Assembly: GCF_014898815.1 (NCBI RefSeq) | Contig: NW_026515445.1 | Span: forward strand, 1,302,001 to 1,366,000 | From: Panonychus citri | Taxonomy: Eukaryota; Arthropoda; Arachnida; Trombidiformes; Tetranychidae | Direction of reading: 5' to 3' | DNA: 64,000 nucleotides | Made by a program: the position numbers and the translations under genes | The notes under the pieces: generated by a model | The model's input: only the letters and a program-made list of their open reading frames with translations | What the model was told of the DNA's origin: nothing | Database searches by the model: none | In this document: positions 12,601 to 25,064 of the stretch, one piece after another | How positions within the stretch are numbered: position 1 is the stretch's first letter | Layout: every line of letters starts with the position of its first letter

Positions 12601-15600
12601 CCCATTAGAAAATCAGCTGCTGCGAGATTACAGACAAGAAATCGAGGTACATCGAGCTTAGAACGTCCGAAAAGTAGAACCACGACCACTACCCCATTAC
12701 CAAGAAGAGCGAGAAGAAAAACAATCCAAACACCACATCGAAGTGTCCACCAATCGAACAGATCTTCACATGGAGTGAATGGACCTAATGGACAATCAAA
12801 GAGAAAAAGAAAAGAGTTGGATGATTAATAACCATTATCGACAAATATTGTATCATAATAGATATTTAATAAAGTTACACAAAAGTTATCGATTTTGTTT
12901 CCATCTCCTTTTATCGATCAACAACAACATTTAATATAATTTGATGAATGATAAGGTTAATCGAAAAGTGATCAACCTTTTTATTAGAAAATAACTTTTC
13001 TTTTCTGCAACAATTTAATTCAAGTTAATTGTAACCGTTGACAGTTTTTCTCCTCTTTATCGGGTTAATTGTACAACTTGCCAGTTGATTGTCTTGTTAA
13101 TGGGTTACAATTAGTCGATGAGTTTTCATAAATACATTCAATGTTCATCAAACAGTTTATATTGATTGGGAACATTTGAAATTGTTGATTCAGATCATTT
13201 CAAGAAGATAATGGTAACAATAATAAACTAATTTAATTATTAATCATTGAGAAAAAAAAAGTTATTGATTCAAATTGTTAACTTTTTTTGTTCTTATTAC
13301 AATCAAATAACATTATCATGATCATTACAATTACTACATTAGGTAAACAATGGCGACTGATCGAGTCTTATAATGATGATAAATTAACTCAACTCAATTA
13401 ACTCCCTGTTGATTTGTATTGTTACTTTGTAGGAGGTTGATTAAGATAAATATTAAAGACTAAACCAAAACCATAGTCCAGCAATCAAGTTAATAGTTGA
13501 GGTCAATGCAATTGAATCAAAATCAATACAAGTTTGTAGAAAGGTAAACAAAAGGTAAATACTAAATATGTTAAAGTATAAAATCAATTCAACTTATTGA
13601 TAAACTAATAAAACTTTTGCAAACAATTTTCACTGAATTAATTGCTCAGAATATTAAATTAAACGTAAAACAATCAAGCGAAAATTATTCACTGATAGTG
13701 AAAGATTTAATCTAATAATCTGACAATAAGCTTCCGATTAATTCATCATGATTAACACCTTCTTCCTAAATGGATCAATATTGTTAGTTGAAGTTTCTAT
13801 TGAATAACAATATTATTTATCTCAACTGTTATTAACTAGTAACAAACTAATGTTAATCAATGATAACTTTTGATTGCGTCAATTGTTGAAAGTAGAAAAG
13901 CAAATAATCATATGTAAACTAAATTGTTGTTAAAATAAATTGATATTCAGCTCACGAGGGTTGACACAATTTAACGAAAAACAAAATTAACAAGGAATAG
14001 ACATTGAAACGGATAATCCATTTGAAAGTAAAATCTTGTTTCTTAATCATTAACATACAATTTAGTTAATATTTTGACGTAAAGCCAACACACAATTGTT
14101 ACGATCTTTTCATGGGATTGATTGAAATGATTGAATCTCAATTTCATATCTAATAATATGATGAGATACGAATACGAATCAATGATTAAATCAGTCTGAT
14201 TATTTGTTTGTTTGTTGATTGTTCACAATAACAATCAAAAAGGGGCAATTTAGCTTGGATGATGAGAGTTAATCATTATTCACTTGAATTGTCATTTTCT
14301 GTCATCTTTCCTCGGTTTTCAATTAAATCAGTCATCTGTAAATCTCAAGTAACATTGTTACACCACTAATAAAAATTGACTGGTCATCATCATCCATGAT
14401 ATAGTTATTATCTTCATCATCAGTATTTGTTTAGATCCATAAGGAATTGATTTTCTAATGATAATAATAGTTTGATTATTCACAGTGTTTACTTTTGGAC
14501 TACAATCATGTTTACACAACAATAAATCCACTCAATTACCATTTACCCTTTTGCCTGTTATCACTAATCTAATCTATAACTAACCTTTATTGACCTCAAA
14601 TCATGTCGATAACTGACCATTACATAATTATTACCATCATCATCATTGTTGAAACATAGTCTACATGAAAATATAATTAAAATAACAATCTGATGGCTAA
14701 TAATCAATTTTTCATTTAATCTAATGTCGATTCGTAATAACAATAACTATTAGCTGGACAATTGAATGAATATCAAATTTTGACTGGACATTAACATTTT
14801 TATAATCGAAATACACCAAAACTAATACACTAATTGGATTGGAATTGATGAGAGTAACTATGATAATATAATTACTCCAATGATGATAATAATAACACTT
14901 AATGATATCGGTAACAATTAACATTGGACGTCGACTGAATCTTAAATAATTATATGGATGGATGACCATTAATTCAAATGGTCAATAAAATGAGTAAGAG
15001 CAAATATTGTTGATTGTATAATAATAATTGACAGTTAAATGATGGCAAAAAAAAGGTTTAAATTAATGAGAAGATGATTAATTTGATTATTACATTTGTA
15101 TTATATCGTAATAAATATTAAGTTAATTGTAAATTTAATATTAATCAACTTACTTGGTTGTGGAAGGCACTTGATAGGATATTTGATAACAATATTGTCA
15201 TAATTTATCTCAGTTCTGTAATCATCTAGATACTCCTCAGAGAATTGACTAATATTTCTCAAAATGGATTCTGTTTCCGGTGTCCAGCTTTGAGAAGATA
15301 AATTATTTCGGACTACCCAAGTATTAGGCCAAGTTGTATTCCAAATGGACATGTTAACATCATCCCGATGGAGCCAGATAATGTCCTCTTCAAAATGATT
15401 GATTCGGGTTGATAATGATGAAGATGATGGTGAAGATGAAGATGAAGATGAAGATGATGATAAGAATGAGAAAGGAGATGATGATGTTTCATCTGGAAGA
15501 TTATTGAACTGACAGCAATGATAAGCATAAGAAAGAGCTAATACTTGGATAGATGGGAAAAACTCTGGTCCAGGGAATGAGATTAAGAAAGGATTATTGT

Positions 15601-18600
15601 GAACCTTAATCTGATGGAGACCCTTTAATCCAGTTGTGGGTAGAGATGCAAATTTGTTGGTCCCTAAATTGCTAAATGAAATCAAATGAGAAATCGACAG
15701 TTAAAACAATACAATAACTAGATAACTGGAGGATTTAATTGACAGACAGACAGAACAATAAACAATTACAATTACGAACTAATTAGGTTAATTAAATTTA
15801 TTGAGCAACAAGTTAAAAGTTAATTGTCAAGAACTAACCAAGAAGAATAAGATTAGCAAGTTAATTATTCAGCAATTTACTCAGTTAACAAACACAATCC
15901 AAGTCTAAATTGCAATATGATTCTAACAGAGAAACAGGGACCAAATTAATGATAATTAATTAATTTATCTCAATCATTGGTGATTCTAAACGAAATGTTT
16001 CAACTTGATTAACTTGACAGTTGATAATTAGATCAATATTCAACTCGATCGAGTCAAGATTATTGTCAAATGAAAAATGAAAACTCGACAAACATAATCA
16101 TGAATCAGATTATCATTAACGATTAAAATTGATTTAATCAATTGGATGATAACAAAAAAAAGACAGAATATTAATTATAATGATAATAATATGAATGATA
16201 CATTGGGCATCTATCAATAGCTCGAGGGTTATAAAACAGTTTTGACTGATAGTATTTACAGTTATTGTTATTATTGGAATCATGAAATGATAATAATAAT
16301 ATCAACACGGTAATGTTATTATCATCTCTCTGTATTCTGATCTTCATGATTCTTCAGAGTTTTGTGTTCATTGTAAACAGAATTCACCTCAACTTTACTT
16401 GAGAGTTATATCATATCAGAACATCTTTTCATACTTATCAAAAATTCTGAGGAAAGAAAGTTATTCTCAAGGAAATGAGAATAACTCCCCGTTGATATTT
16501 CCAATTTTCTCATCAATCCTCAGCATGATTCTGGTAATAATACTGAGAATAACACAAAGATTTAAGAAATAACAATTCTACTTTGGTTGGATTGGTCAAG
16601 AATTGAGAGAGGAAAGGGTTTTCTCTTCTTCTTTTTCTTTCAATGTTGTTTTACCCTCGAAATGTTTTCCTTCTGAAAGACACAAAACGTCAAAGTTTGT
16701 TAACTTGTTAGTTGATTGTTTGGGAGTAAATATTGTTTATCAGAATATATATCAAGTTAGTTAACTGATTGTAACTAATTGTCATCAACATTAGTTAGAT
16801 ATTAATCGAGAGCGATCTGTTTTATCTGCAAAATGGTTTTACTTTACACAATAGGAAGTATCAATTTCTTAATGAAACCCGGAAGTAGAATATTTTTTAC
16901 CCAATGTAAGTCAACTAACTGTTTATGCTTCTTAACCATCATTAAGACCATTGACATTGCGATTAATAGTTCAATACCGTTATCTTATTGTAAGTAGAGA
17001 GAAAAAAAATATTCATATAACAGTTAATCATGAAAATGATTCAGATCATAAGTGTAACTAGTTAATGCTCATTGTGTCTTAACTGTGATGTTAAGTGATA
17101 AGAGGTAATTGTATTGGTAACAATATAGAGTATCAGATGATTAGATAATGATTATTGTGATATTACTTACAGATCTCGGAGGTTGTGAAGAGGTAGAAAT
17201 GAATTTGGATGAATTGATTTAATTAGATTATTGGATAAATCTAACACGATTAAGCTCTCCAATCCAATGAACGAGTTGTCATGGATTTGTTGAATCCAAT
17301 TGTGGCTTAAAAATAAGTGAGTTAATCTCCTTTGAGTAATAAAATGTTTCTCTCCAACCATAATTAGTTGATTGTAACTTAGATCTCTGTAATTAAAATT
17401 AGCATAAAAAATGATGATCGCTCAATGAGTGAAATTGAAATTAGTGATAAAACAAATGACTCTTGGTAATTAATAGTAACATAATTTAGTGAGTAAATTG
17501 TAATCAATTTATTGGTAAACTTTATTTGCTGTGACAATTACTAATTGTTGAGAGTAAATCATGAGGATTTAGAGGCTGATTCAGACTGATTGTTAATTTA
17601 ATTTGATTAGAAATGAAATTGAATCAGTCAAACAGAATTGATTTAGAATCAAACAGAAAGTAAGTAATTAATAATTTAACATCAAGTCATTTCAATTATT
17701 ATTATGTAGTTGAAACATTATCAACAATATCAATTGATTAATTTTCAAGTGGACAATTAGTTAGATTGTGATTACATCAAAACATTACAATAACAATAAG
17801 AGTTGAAAGGTCAACGTTTGATTAATTATATCTAATCAAATTATCATCATCATAATATATAATTTAGATACACTATCTGCTGTTGCGTAAACTGATCAGT
17901 TAATCATGAATTAATTAAGTAATAATCATCAATACAGACAAATAGTAAAGGTGAGTTAACACTGCATGATTAATGATTCTGAGATATTGTTGTAATATTT
18001 GGCATTAAATTTTCATGAGAAACAATTAATCATGAGAAAATATTTCAATTTAAATTGTTTGCAGACAAAAAATTTCAAATTCAAGAGATAATCATAGTTA
18101 GTAAGTTAATAGTAGATGTAAATTGCAATTACCTGAAGATTAGATGTTTAGGTTTCAAAGTCTCGAATAACATTAGATTAACAGAGGAAAAAAGTTCTAA
18201 GATTAAACTAACCTAGAATCAATTCTGAAATTTTAGATCAACTAAATTGGAATTAAAAAAGTTGAATGTTTTATGTATATGGAGTAGAAGAGATTGATTG
18301 TTATCCAAGGATTTGGAACTAATCGTTAACTCATCATGAAGAGTTTCAAGAATCGGGATAATTGCTTTACATGCATATGAAATAATATGAGTCTTTGTTA
18401 TAATGTCACTGGAAACTCAACTTTTTGTATGTTTCAATTGTTTGTCTATGGGAAATAATATTTGGGCTTCAAGCCATAGGGTGTGATTAAAAAGTGATTT
18501 AATTTAATCTCTGTTTAGATTGAAACAATCAGCATCCCCTGTTTAAGCTTCAGGAAACATAATTAGATTGATTGTAAATCTAAAAATGGTATCATGTATA

Positions 18601-21600
18601 CCAAGGGTATAAATGATTAGATAATTTCATGTTGTCAGCATTTGATTATTGATTAATTGGCGATTTGATCAGATAATTAGTAATCATGGTCTTTATCACT
18701 TTGTTTTGTTAACATGAAAATGATAATTTAATCATGATTGTGATATAAAAGACAACACAATGATAGATAATTTAAAATTGATTATTAAAAGAGATTAATT
18801 TGCTTATCTAAACAGAAATTAATCTCCATAGTTATGATTATCTAGTAAAGTCATTTTGTTGACAATTGACTATTGACCACTGGGAATTGACCACTGGTCA
18901 TAATTTAAATCATGATTAATGAATTATCAACGATCGTTACCTTTGGTTAAGTTAATTGGGAATCAACGGACCGTTTGATTTGTTTGGTTGGACCGAAAAA
19001 TGGTCAGAAACTAAAGGGTCATCGATCCAACGAATAGGAAATCAATTGAATTGGTACAATTTGGATAATAATTTTATCCTAAACCAATCATGAGGAATCA
19101 TGGATAATGCTGATGGGCAGAATCCATGGAAATATCTATTTTGACTATTCTATTATTTTCAGATTATTCAAATATCCTGAGATGTTCAAATATTCTGGTT
19201 AAGATCTTCTGAACCTTTTCCTTTTCACCAAAGAAGAGAAAGAAAGTTTCGTAAAAGAGAATAATAGTAAAAATAAAATACTGAGAATATAAACCTGAAC
19301 ATGTATCTCTATGGTGAGATATTATCAATTCTGCCAATGGTAAACACATCTCAAGAAATAATCAGAGAAGACTTTAGAGAGAGAGAGAGGGAAACGAATA
19401 CGCAAAAAATTCAATTCTAATGGAACTAATATCATTTCAACTTTGACAGAATTCATTGAACCATCAACATAACCATGCAATCTTTACACAATGAGAGTCA
19501 ATATAATATTATGATGATAATATATTATAGTTATCATCATTCCGAGCTGAACACAAAAGTGACTGGTTTTACAATATTCGAGATGAGATCAATTTTACAA
19601 CCAGCTCATTCATTCATTCATTCAAATAGATATTAATATACAAGTGAAACAGTTAAATAACTTTAACTTATTAGGTTGAAAAGGTAATCAACAAATGATT
19701 ATCAGCATGTTACTCAAACGAAATACTCACAGTAATTCCAGTCTGGTACAATTAGTTAATGTTGGCATGTACTTTAATCGACTTGATTTGACAACTCTGT
19801 AAAATATTAATCAGATAATAAGGTGAGTTGTTATATTGTTATCCAATTTCAGTGCCTATCATCATGGGAATGGATTCAAAGTAATGGAAAAATATTATGT
19901 ATTATATCATATTAGTTATATTATTGTTATCGTTATGATGGCGTTGATGTTGTAGAAACTGAAACTGAGAGCAGATAAGATTATTCTGAAATGAACGAAA
20001 GACAAATCAAACGTAATTCTGATCTATCATGATAATGGTAATAATATAAATGATGATAATAACCATCATACTTTTTTTACATTTAACATGTAAATTGAAC
20101 TGTAAAAAGTTGAGTAGCAAAAAGTAAATGGCCTGAAAATATGATAATAATACTTCAATATTTTTAATGCTCGTGGTGATTATTATCATGGGTAAGAAGT
20201 AACTCGATTTGATATGGAACAGGTTAAATACTTACAGAGTTTTAAGATTGGCTGATGAGATACATAATGTTGGAGAAATGGTTTGAATTGAAGTTCGATC
20301 GAAGGAAATATGTTCTAAAGAAACTGTTTCATTAAGTTCAGGCCAAAGAGATAAATTTTGACAGTCAGAAATAGTTCTGGTAATTGATTGATGAGGAAAA
20401 GAAAGATGAAAAAGAAAACGATAATTAAGTTGATTAAGAAATGAGATGAGGACTTACAGTTTATGAAGTGAAGTACAATTGGATAGACTTGAGGTATTCA
20501 GAGTTTTCATTGGGCTCCCTTTGATTTCAATAGATTGGTGATTATAATTGTTACAATTAAATGAGTATTTACCAATTTCTTCAGCTCTAATTTCATCATT
20601 TTTAGTCACTCTAAAGGGAGAAAGAGGAAATAAACAATGGAAAATTGAATTAATATCAATTTTATTAATTCGCAGTGAAAAATAAGTGTATTATTCAAAC
20701 AATATTGTTTAGTAGATTTTAGCATCTCATGGGTGCTCAGTAAAATATTCATTCTGAATAATGGTTGATCTTTTTTTATTCAATACAAAACTTATGCTGT
20801 GACTCTGTCTAGTCAGCACATCAATTTATATACTTGATTGAATTGAAAGATGGAATAACTTTATCATCATCACTGTGATGATAATCATCATCTTGAGAGA
20901 GGAAGATTTTTATCAAATAAAAAAGTTATCATCATCAAGATGAGTATGAGGATGAGAGAGAGAGAGAGAGAGAGAGGATGGTTAAGGTGATTGTGGAGGA
21001 GGAAGATGAGGAAAAAGAGGATGACCATCACTGAATCATTATTACTATTATATCAACACTCAACAGCCATTACGAAAATAAGATGAGGATAAAAAAGGAT
21101 TAATGACTTAGGTGAAAGTGAATCAATTGATCACTTTCGCTTAGGAATGGATATTTTTACCATGGAAAATAATAACAATATCTATTGAAAATAATGGTAA
21201 AAGTAATCAAATTGTTTCTTTCTTTCCAATGAGAATCAATAATTTAAAAAAAATCATTTATCTTATTTCACTATTATTGATAATGAATTAGATTTAAATT
21301 GAATCAATTTCTCATTGAGAAAAATATTGTTACACCAAATGTGTGACATTGAATAAACATTTTTTAATATAACGATCAATGACCAGATTCAATTTGTTAA
21401 TCAATTATACATTATATTTGAATCAAGTTTTCACCACCAATGAACTCAATTTAATTAAATCAAATTTACACCGAGAAGAGTAAATTGTTCACTCCCTGTT
21501 TACTTTTCCATTGAATTTATTAAATGACAGTTGATATGAAGGTGGGCGTATAGTAAATATGAGATTTTCTTTTCCGGTATTTTACTATTTTTTCCATTGA

Positions 21601-22561
21601 TGAAAATGTTACTCTGGTTTCGTTTTCTTTTCCCTCTAACTCACTCATTCTCTCTCTTTCTCTTTCTCTTTCTCTTTCCTCTCCATCTTCTCGCTGATTA
21701 ACTCTACTAATCTCGGTGATGATTTACTATTTACCAAATGATTACATGGATGTTAACCTGTTAATGATAATTGGATTAGGTTGTACTCTCTTTCTGCTTG
21801 TTATTGCTTTTGATTTTGGGTGTTGAAGGTGAAAAGGTTTGGGTGAAAATTACGCTGATTATACAACAATTTGTTCAGCAGAAAGGATGAGACAACACAC
21901 TTGTTACACAATATGATTACTACTGTGATTCCTTACCCTTTTTTACATCATGTGTATGGGAATGGATCATACGAGTGGGTGTAAAGGAGGAGCCAATACA
22001 TTGAAAATGTTTTTCAGTTCAACTATTAATGGTAGATCTACATGTACATTTCCTGTCATTGAGCAAAAGTAATTCATAAAACCAAAAGATGTCTTTTTAT
22101 AAATCATTTTCTTCGAGAAAAGAAAACAGAAAAAAAGAATATATTAACAGAAAAAATAAGCTTCTTCTCTTTAGAATAATTTAGACTGTCATGCACTAAT
22201 ATTTACGATCTAATTGAAAATGTTGAATCAACGACTCATCTTCATTAAATGTTTTGTTGAGCAAATTAATTAATGTTTTAAAAGGGAAAGAGAGAGAGAG
22301 AGACAATTGAGAATATGACAACATTTTGAGAATTAAATTAATGTTGTCAATTGTTGACACGAGAAATTAGAGGGAAAAGAGAATAGAACAAATGAAAAGG
22401 GTTATGTAAGGACAAAGGAAAAGAAAGAGCGAGAAACAAAAGTGAAAATGGCGACGAGAATTAGCGACTTACCGATTGGCGATTTTGTTCAAAGTTACCG
22501 ATATTCCATTGGTGATCACCACAATTAGTGTTATCCACACAATATTATGATTAAAATTCAT
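9626..22561 (-). CDS. Lgr1: Leucine-rich-repeat glycoprotein-hormone-type GPCR, LGR1-like
   Basis: Plasma-membrane receptor related to vertebrate TSH/FSH receptors. The arthropod LGR1 ligand is thought to be the GPA2/GPB5 heterodimer. Eight exons: 22473-22561, 20458-20610, 20236-20376, 19731-19796, 17171-17386, 15154-15671, 10973-12784 and 9626-10572. They join in frame into 1313 residues. Order: signal peptide; about nine LRRs whose exons all break in phase 2 inside a Leu codon; a hinge with SYAYHCC and a long Ser tract; the pre-TM1 motif FTPCEDL; seven TMs (SKLDVPRFLVCNLAAADF, ITCERNYAI in the DRY position, NPFLYAIF in TM7). The TM7-proximal tail has KRIEESRVTRGIGRG. The cytoplasmic tail of about 640 residues is Ser/Asn-rich and unusually long. 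LGR1 (type A) rather than rickets/LGR2 is inferred from the low LRR number and the hinge. 5' UTR exons are not located. Confidence 0.85.
10722..10744. repeat. (TC)n microsatellite
   Basis: A pure TC dinucleotide run of about 23 bp in the last intron of the LGR1-like gene. Confidence 0.9.
12785..15153. other. LGR1-like intron (2.4 kb), no other feature seen
   Basis: AT-rich intron between the hinge exon and the seven-TM exon. The splice signals are clean: the minus-strand GTAAGT donor sits just below 15154, and a pyrimidine-rich acceptor ends just above 12784. The only longer open frame (14721-14969, minus) is low-complexity and has no recognisable domain. Confidence 0.6.
15672..20235. other. 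LGR1-like intronic DNA between LRR exons, apart from the exons named
   Basis: Introns 15672-17170, 17387-19730 and 19797-20235. They contain AT-rich sequence only. A short GA run lies near 19375-19390. A small exon-like stretch near 18130-18190 (minus) has a GTAATT donor, but the flanking LRR exons join perfectly without it, so I do not call it. Confidence 0.55.
20611..22472. other. First LGR1-like intron (1.9 kb)
   Basis: Intron after the signal-peptide exon. It holds a (GA)n run at about 20954-20976, a TCTTTC-rich pyrimidine run near 21650-21690 and a short GA run near 22285-22302. No coding signal is seen. Confidence 0.55.
20954..20976. repeat. (GA)n microsatellite
   Basis: An uninterrupted GA dinucleotide run of about 23 bp in the first LGR1-like intron. 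Confidence 0.85.
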
Positions 22562-22703
22562 CACTATTAACAATTAACTCGTAACATTAGCCTTCGTTTG
22601 GCCAACATTCAATCAACATTCAAACTCTAAACTAAAGTTTATCCATTTGCTTCATCTTCGCATCTCTCTTACTTTAACCTCTTCTCACTTTTCATCTTTT
22701 CTC
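22562..22703. promoter_or_regulatory. 142 bp spacer between divergent LGR1-like and TP53RK start codons
   Basis: The inferred start codons of two divergently transcribed genes are only 142 bp apart. If neither gene has a non-coding first exon, this must be a shared bidirectional promoter. LGR genes often have upstream 5' UTR exons, so overlap of the LGR1-like 5' end with the TP53RK transcript is also possible. Confidence 0.4.
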
Positions 22704-24041
22704 ATGTTGACTCAATTTCTTCTTCTTCTCACTCCATCTGCCGGGAGAAAGATCGTTAATTCCAATCAGGTGGGTAAACATTTTCTACTTTTCCATTAAA
22801 TGTGAAGTTAATTGTTTTCTTTTTTCAAATTGTGTTTTTTTCAGTTAATTGCTATTTAATTGTTCTAATTAGTCAATTGGTATTCCAATAGCTCATGAAG
22901 GTTAATTGTAAGTATAAAGTCGAATTGATTCAAGTTACCTTTTAACGATCAACTTTTCTATGTTGGTCTCTCTTGGAATCTTTTGATTTTGTTGATCATG
23001 TTGATTTCTGTACAATCAATTTAGTTGATTTTCGAATTAAGAATTGATTGATTTTTAATTTAGCTGATCATCTATTCAATTGTTGGATTTTCTTGGTATT
23101 TGCAAGTTGAATTAGTGTTTTGTTTGAACTCCTTTTAGGGCTCTCAGCTCAAATTATCTGATTCGGTGTTTACTCTGTAATCTGGTTGTTTGTTTGGTTT
23201 CAACTTACACTTTTAATCACTTATTTAATCACTTTGATTGCTTAATTTTTCCGGTTTTTCTTTTCTTTTCTTTTGTTATCTTGTTGGACACTATTCGGTG
23301 GTTGACAGGTGAATTGATCCAACAAGGAGCTGAGGCTCGGATTTATTTTCTGGATTATATTGGTTTCCCTGCTGTTTGGAAAGAAAGGTTTGTCAAAACT
23401 TATCGTCATCCACAATTAGATGAAAGATTGACCAAATCACGAATGAAGGCTGAGGTTAAGGCGATCAATCACCTTAAAAATAAATCAGCTTTTCTTTCAA
23501 AATCAATGCCAACCATTCTCGGTGTATCAGACAGTAGCATTATCATGACCCGGATTGAAAATGCTGCAACATTTCACGAAGCCATTTCATCAGGTAAATC
23601 TTTTGATTACATTAACATCACTTTCTGTTTTTCATGTTGTTCATTTGTCATCTACTCACCTCAATTTCAGAATTTTTCAGTTTGCAAGACTTATTTCAAC
23701 GAGTTGGAATGGTAATCGCTGAAGTACATAAATGTGGTTTGGTTCATGGCGATTTAACTACGACTAATTTCATGGTCAAGAATGACGTTAGTGCAATTGT
23801 TCCGATTGATTTTGGCTTATCGTCATTCAGCACAACTCCTGAAGATCGAGCAGTCGATTTGTATGTTCTAGAAAGGTCACTTTTAACTAGTGGACGTGAT
23901 GATTCGGATCTTTTCTCGAATTTTCTTCTCGACAAATACAAAAAAGAAATGGAATCGATTGGTATTTCAGTAGCTAACGCGATCGTTTCTAAATTGGATG
24001 AGGTTCGAGCGCGAGGAAGAAAACGGGATATGGTTGGTTAA
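22704..24041 (+). CDS. TP53RK: TP53-regulating kinase / Bud32 (PRPK), KEOPS subunit
   Basis: Small atypical protein kinase/ATPase of the KEOPS complex, which makes N6-threonylcarbamoyladenosine (t6A37) in ANN-decoding tRNAs. Exons 22704-22773, 23309-23593 and 23671-24041 give 241 residues (human 253). Hallmarks: ELIQQGAEARIYF as the glycine-poor P-loop, KTYRHPQLDERLTKSR, catalytic HGDLTTTNF with D146, metal-binding DFGLS with D165, PEDRAVDLYVLERS, and the C-terminal LDEVRARGRKRDMVG that is nearly invariant in the family. The N-terminal 23 residues from exon 1 are the least certain: they are hydrophobic (FLLLLT) and rest on a donor at 22774 chosen for phase. Everything from ELIQQG on is secure. 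It is transcribed divergently from the LGR1-like gene. Confidence 0.9.
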
Positions 24042-24318
24042 AATTGTTCGATTTGTTTCTAACTATTATTTTTCTAATCTTCTAAAGGAGTTTATAAAAT
24101 TCGAATCCGTTATACATTTTTAGTATTCGAGATGCAAATTTCTCCTGTACAGTTTCCCTCTAATTAAAAGTTAATACTTCCCAACAATTAACTTGATTTT
24201 ATTATCTTGATTGGTTAACTGTTCTAATTATGAATTTTTTAAGCCAATTGTTGTCCAATCTCTCAACTAACCATTTGAATAATTTCCTCTTCATTCGTTT
24301 CTATTACTCAACCGAGTT

Positions 24319-24876
24319 ATGGACAATTTCAAGAACGAACTACAAATGGCTCGAGTTATGTTGAAAGCGAAACGAAGACTTAGTGCTCAAGATAAACTCG
24401 AGAAATTAGTCAACGAACTGAAGCCAATGGCGGATAATCAATCCGAAAATCTGTTCGAGGTTTTGGTCACTTTGGCCGATCTACTGAACACAATGGACTA
24501 TTTGGAGAGTTCATTGGACAGACGAAACGAAGCGATCAATTTGGCAATCAAATTGTTTGGACTTAAACATAATAATACTGTTGATCAGCTCATTTCCAGA
24601 GCTAATACTTCATGGATTTTGTTGGATAAACAAGAGGAACGATCAATGATCATCAAATGTGCTAATGATTCGGTGACCTTTATCCGAGATGCTGTCAAAG
24701 TATTGACAATGATGCCCACTTATCCGAATCGTGATAACATCATTGAAGAGATGCGACAGAGATTAACTTGTGCAATGATGATAGTTAAGGCCAATTCCCA
24801 AATCGATGCGATGATCCAAGAGAAGCAAAAACCAATCGAGGACAATGAGATGTTGGATGAACCTTATCCAATTTAA
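24319..24876 (+). CDS. Small predicted helical (TPR-like) protein, unknown function
   Basis: A single-exon open frame of 185 codons from ATG 24319 to TAA, 277 bp downstream of TP53RK on the same strand. The product is almost entirely alpha-helical in character, with no signal peptide or membrane segment. Helical-hairpin patterns recall TPR proteins: an acidic/basic first helix (residues 1-35), LVTLADLLNTMDYLESSLDR at about 49-68, then NEAINLAIKLFGLKHNNTVD, which resembles the LaxkxlGxxHpxT motif of SMYD or kinesin-light-chain TPRs. The C-terminus is acidic. I do not recognise a family. The coding-like composition and complete frame support a real gene, possibly lineage-restricted or a fragment of a larger TPR protein. 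Confidence 0.6.
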   Translation: MDNFKNELQMARVMLKAKRRLSAQDKLEKLVNELKPMADNQSENLFEVLVTLADLLNTMDYLESSLDRRNEAINLAIKLFGLKHNNTVDQLISRANTSWILLDKQEERSMIIKCANDSVTFIRDAVKVLTMMPTYPNRDNIIEEMRQRLTCAMMIVKANSQIDAMIQEKQKPIEDNEMLDEPYPI

Positions 24877-25001
24877 ATTCGCAATTCATTTTTTCATTTA
24901 CAATTCTAATGTTTCTTAATGTGTTAACACTCGAAACTGATCCGTTGAATAATTAATGTTATTGTTATTAAAAAAACATCTCATTTAATTATTGTAGTGG
25001 A

Positions 25002-25007
25002 TTTATT
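25002..25007 (-). terminator. AATAAA polyadenylation signal for ATP5F1D
   Basis: AATAAA on the minus strand, 58 bp beyond the ATP5F1D stop codon, in the 188 bp spacer between two convergent genes. Confidence 0.5.
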
Positions 25008-25064
25008 ATTATTCTTCAATTTTATCTAACATAATGAACAATTTAGTCTGAGCTAATTAGAGAT

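Noticed and set aside
18120..18190. Possible extra LRR exon on the minus strand with a GTAATT donor
   Set aside because: The flanking LGR1-like exons (19731-19796 and 17171-17386) join in phase and complete an LRR (ELLDLSYNQL), so no exon is needed and the candidate lacks LRR residues.
4133..24041. Idea that ELP2 and TP53RK form a tRNA-modification gene cluster
   Set aside because: They are 16 kb apart on opposite strands with unrelated genes between them. Co-localisation is most simply coincidence.
24100..24120. tRNA B-box-like string TTCGAATCC
   Set aside because: There is no matching A box, acceptor stem or anticodon arm around it.
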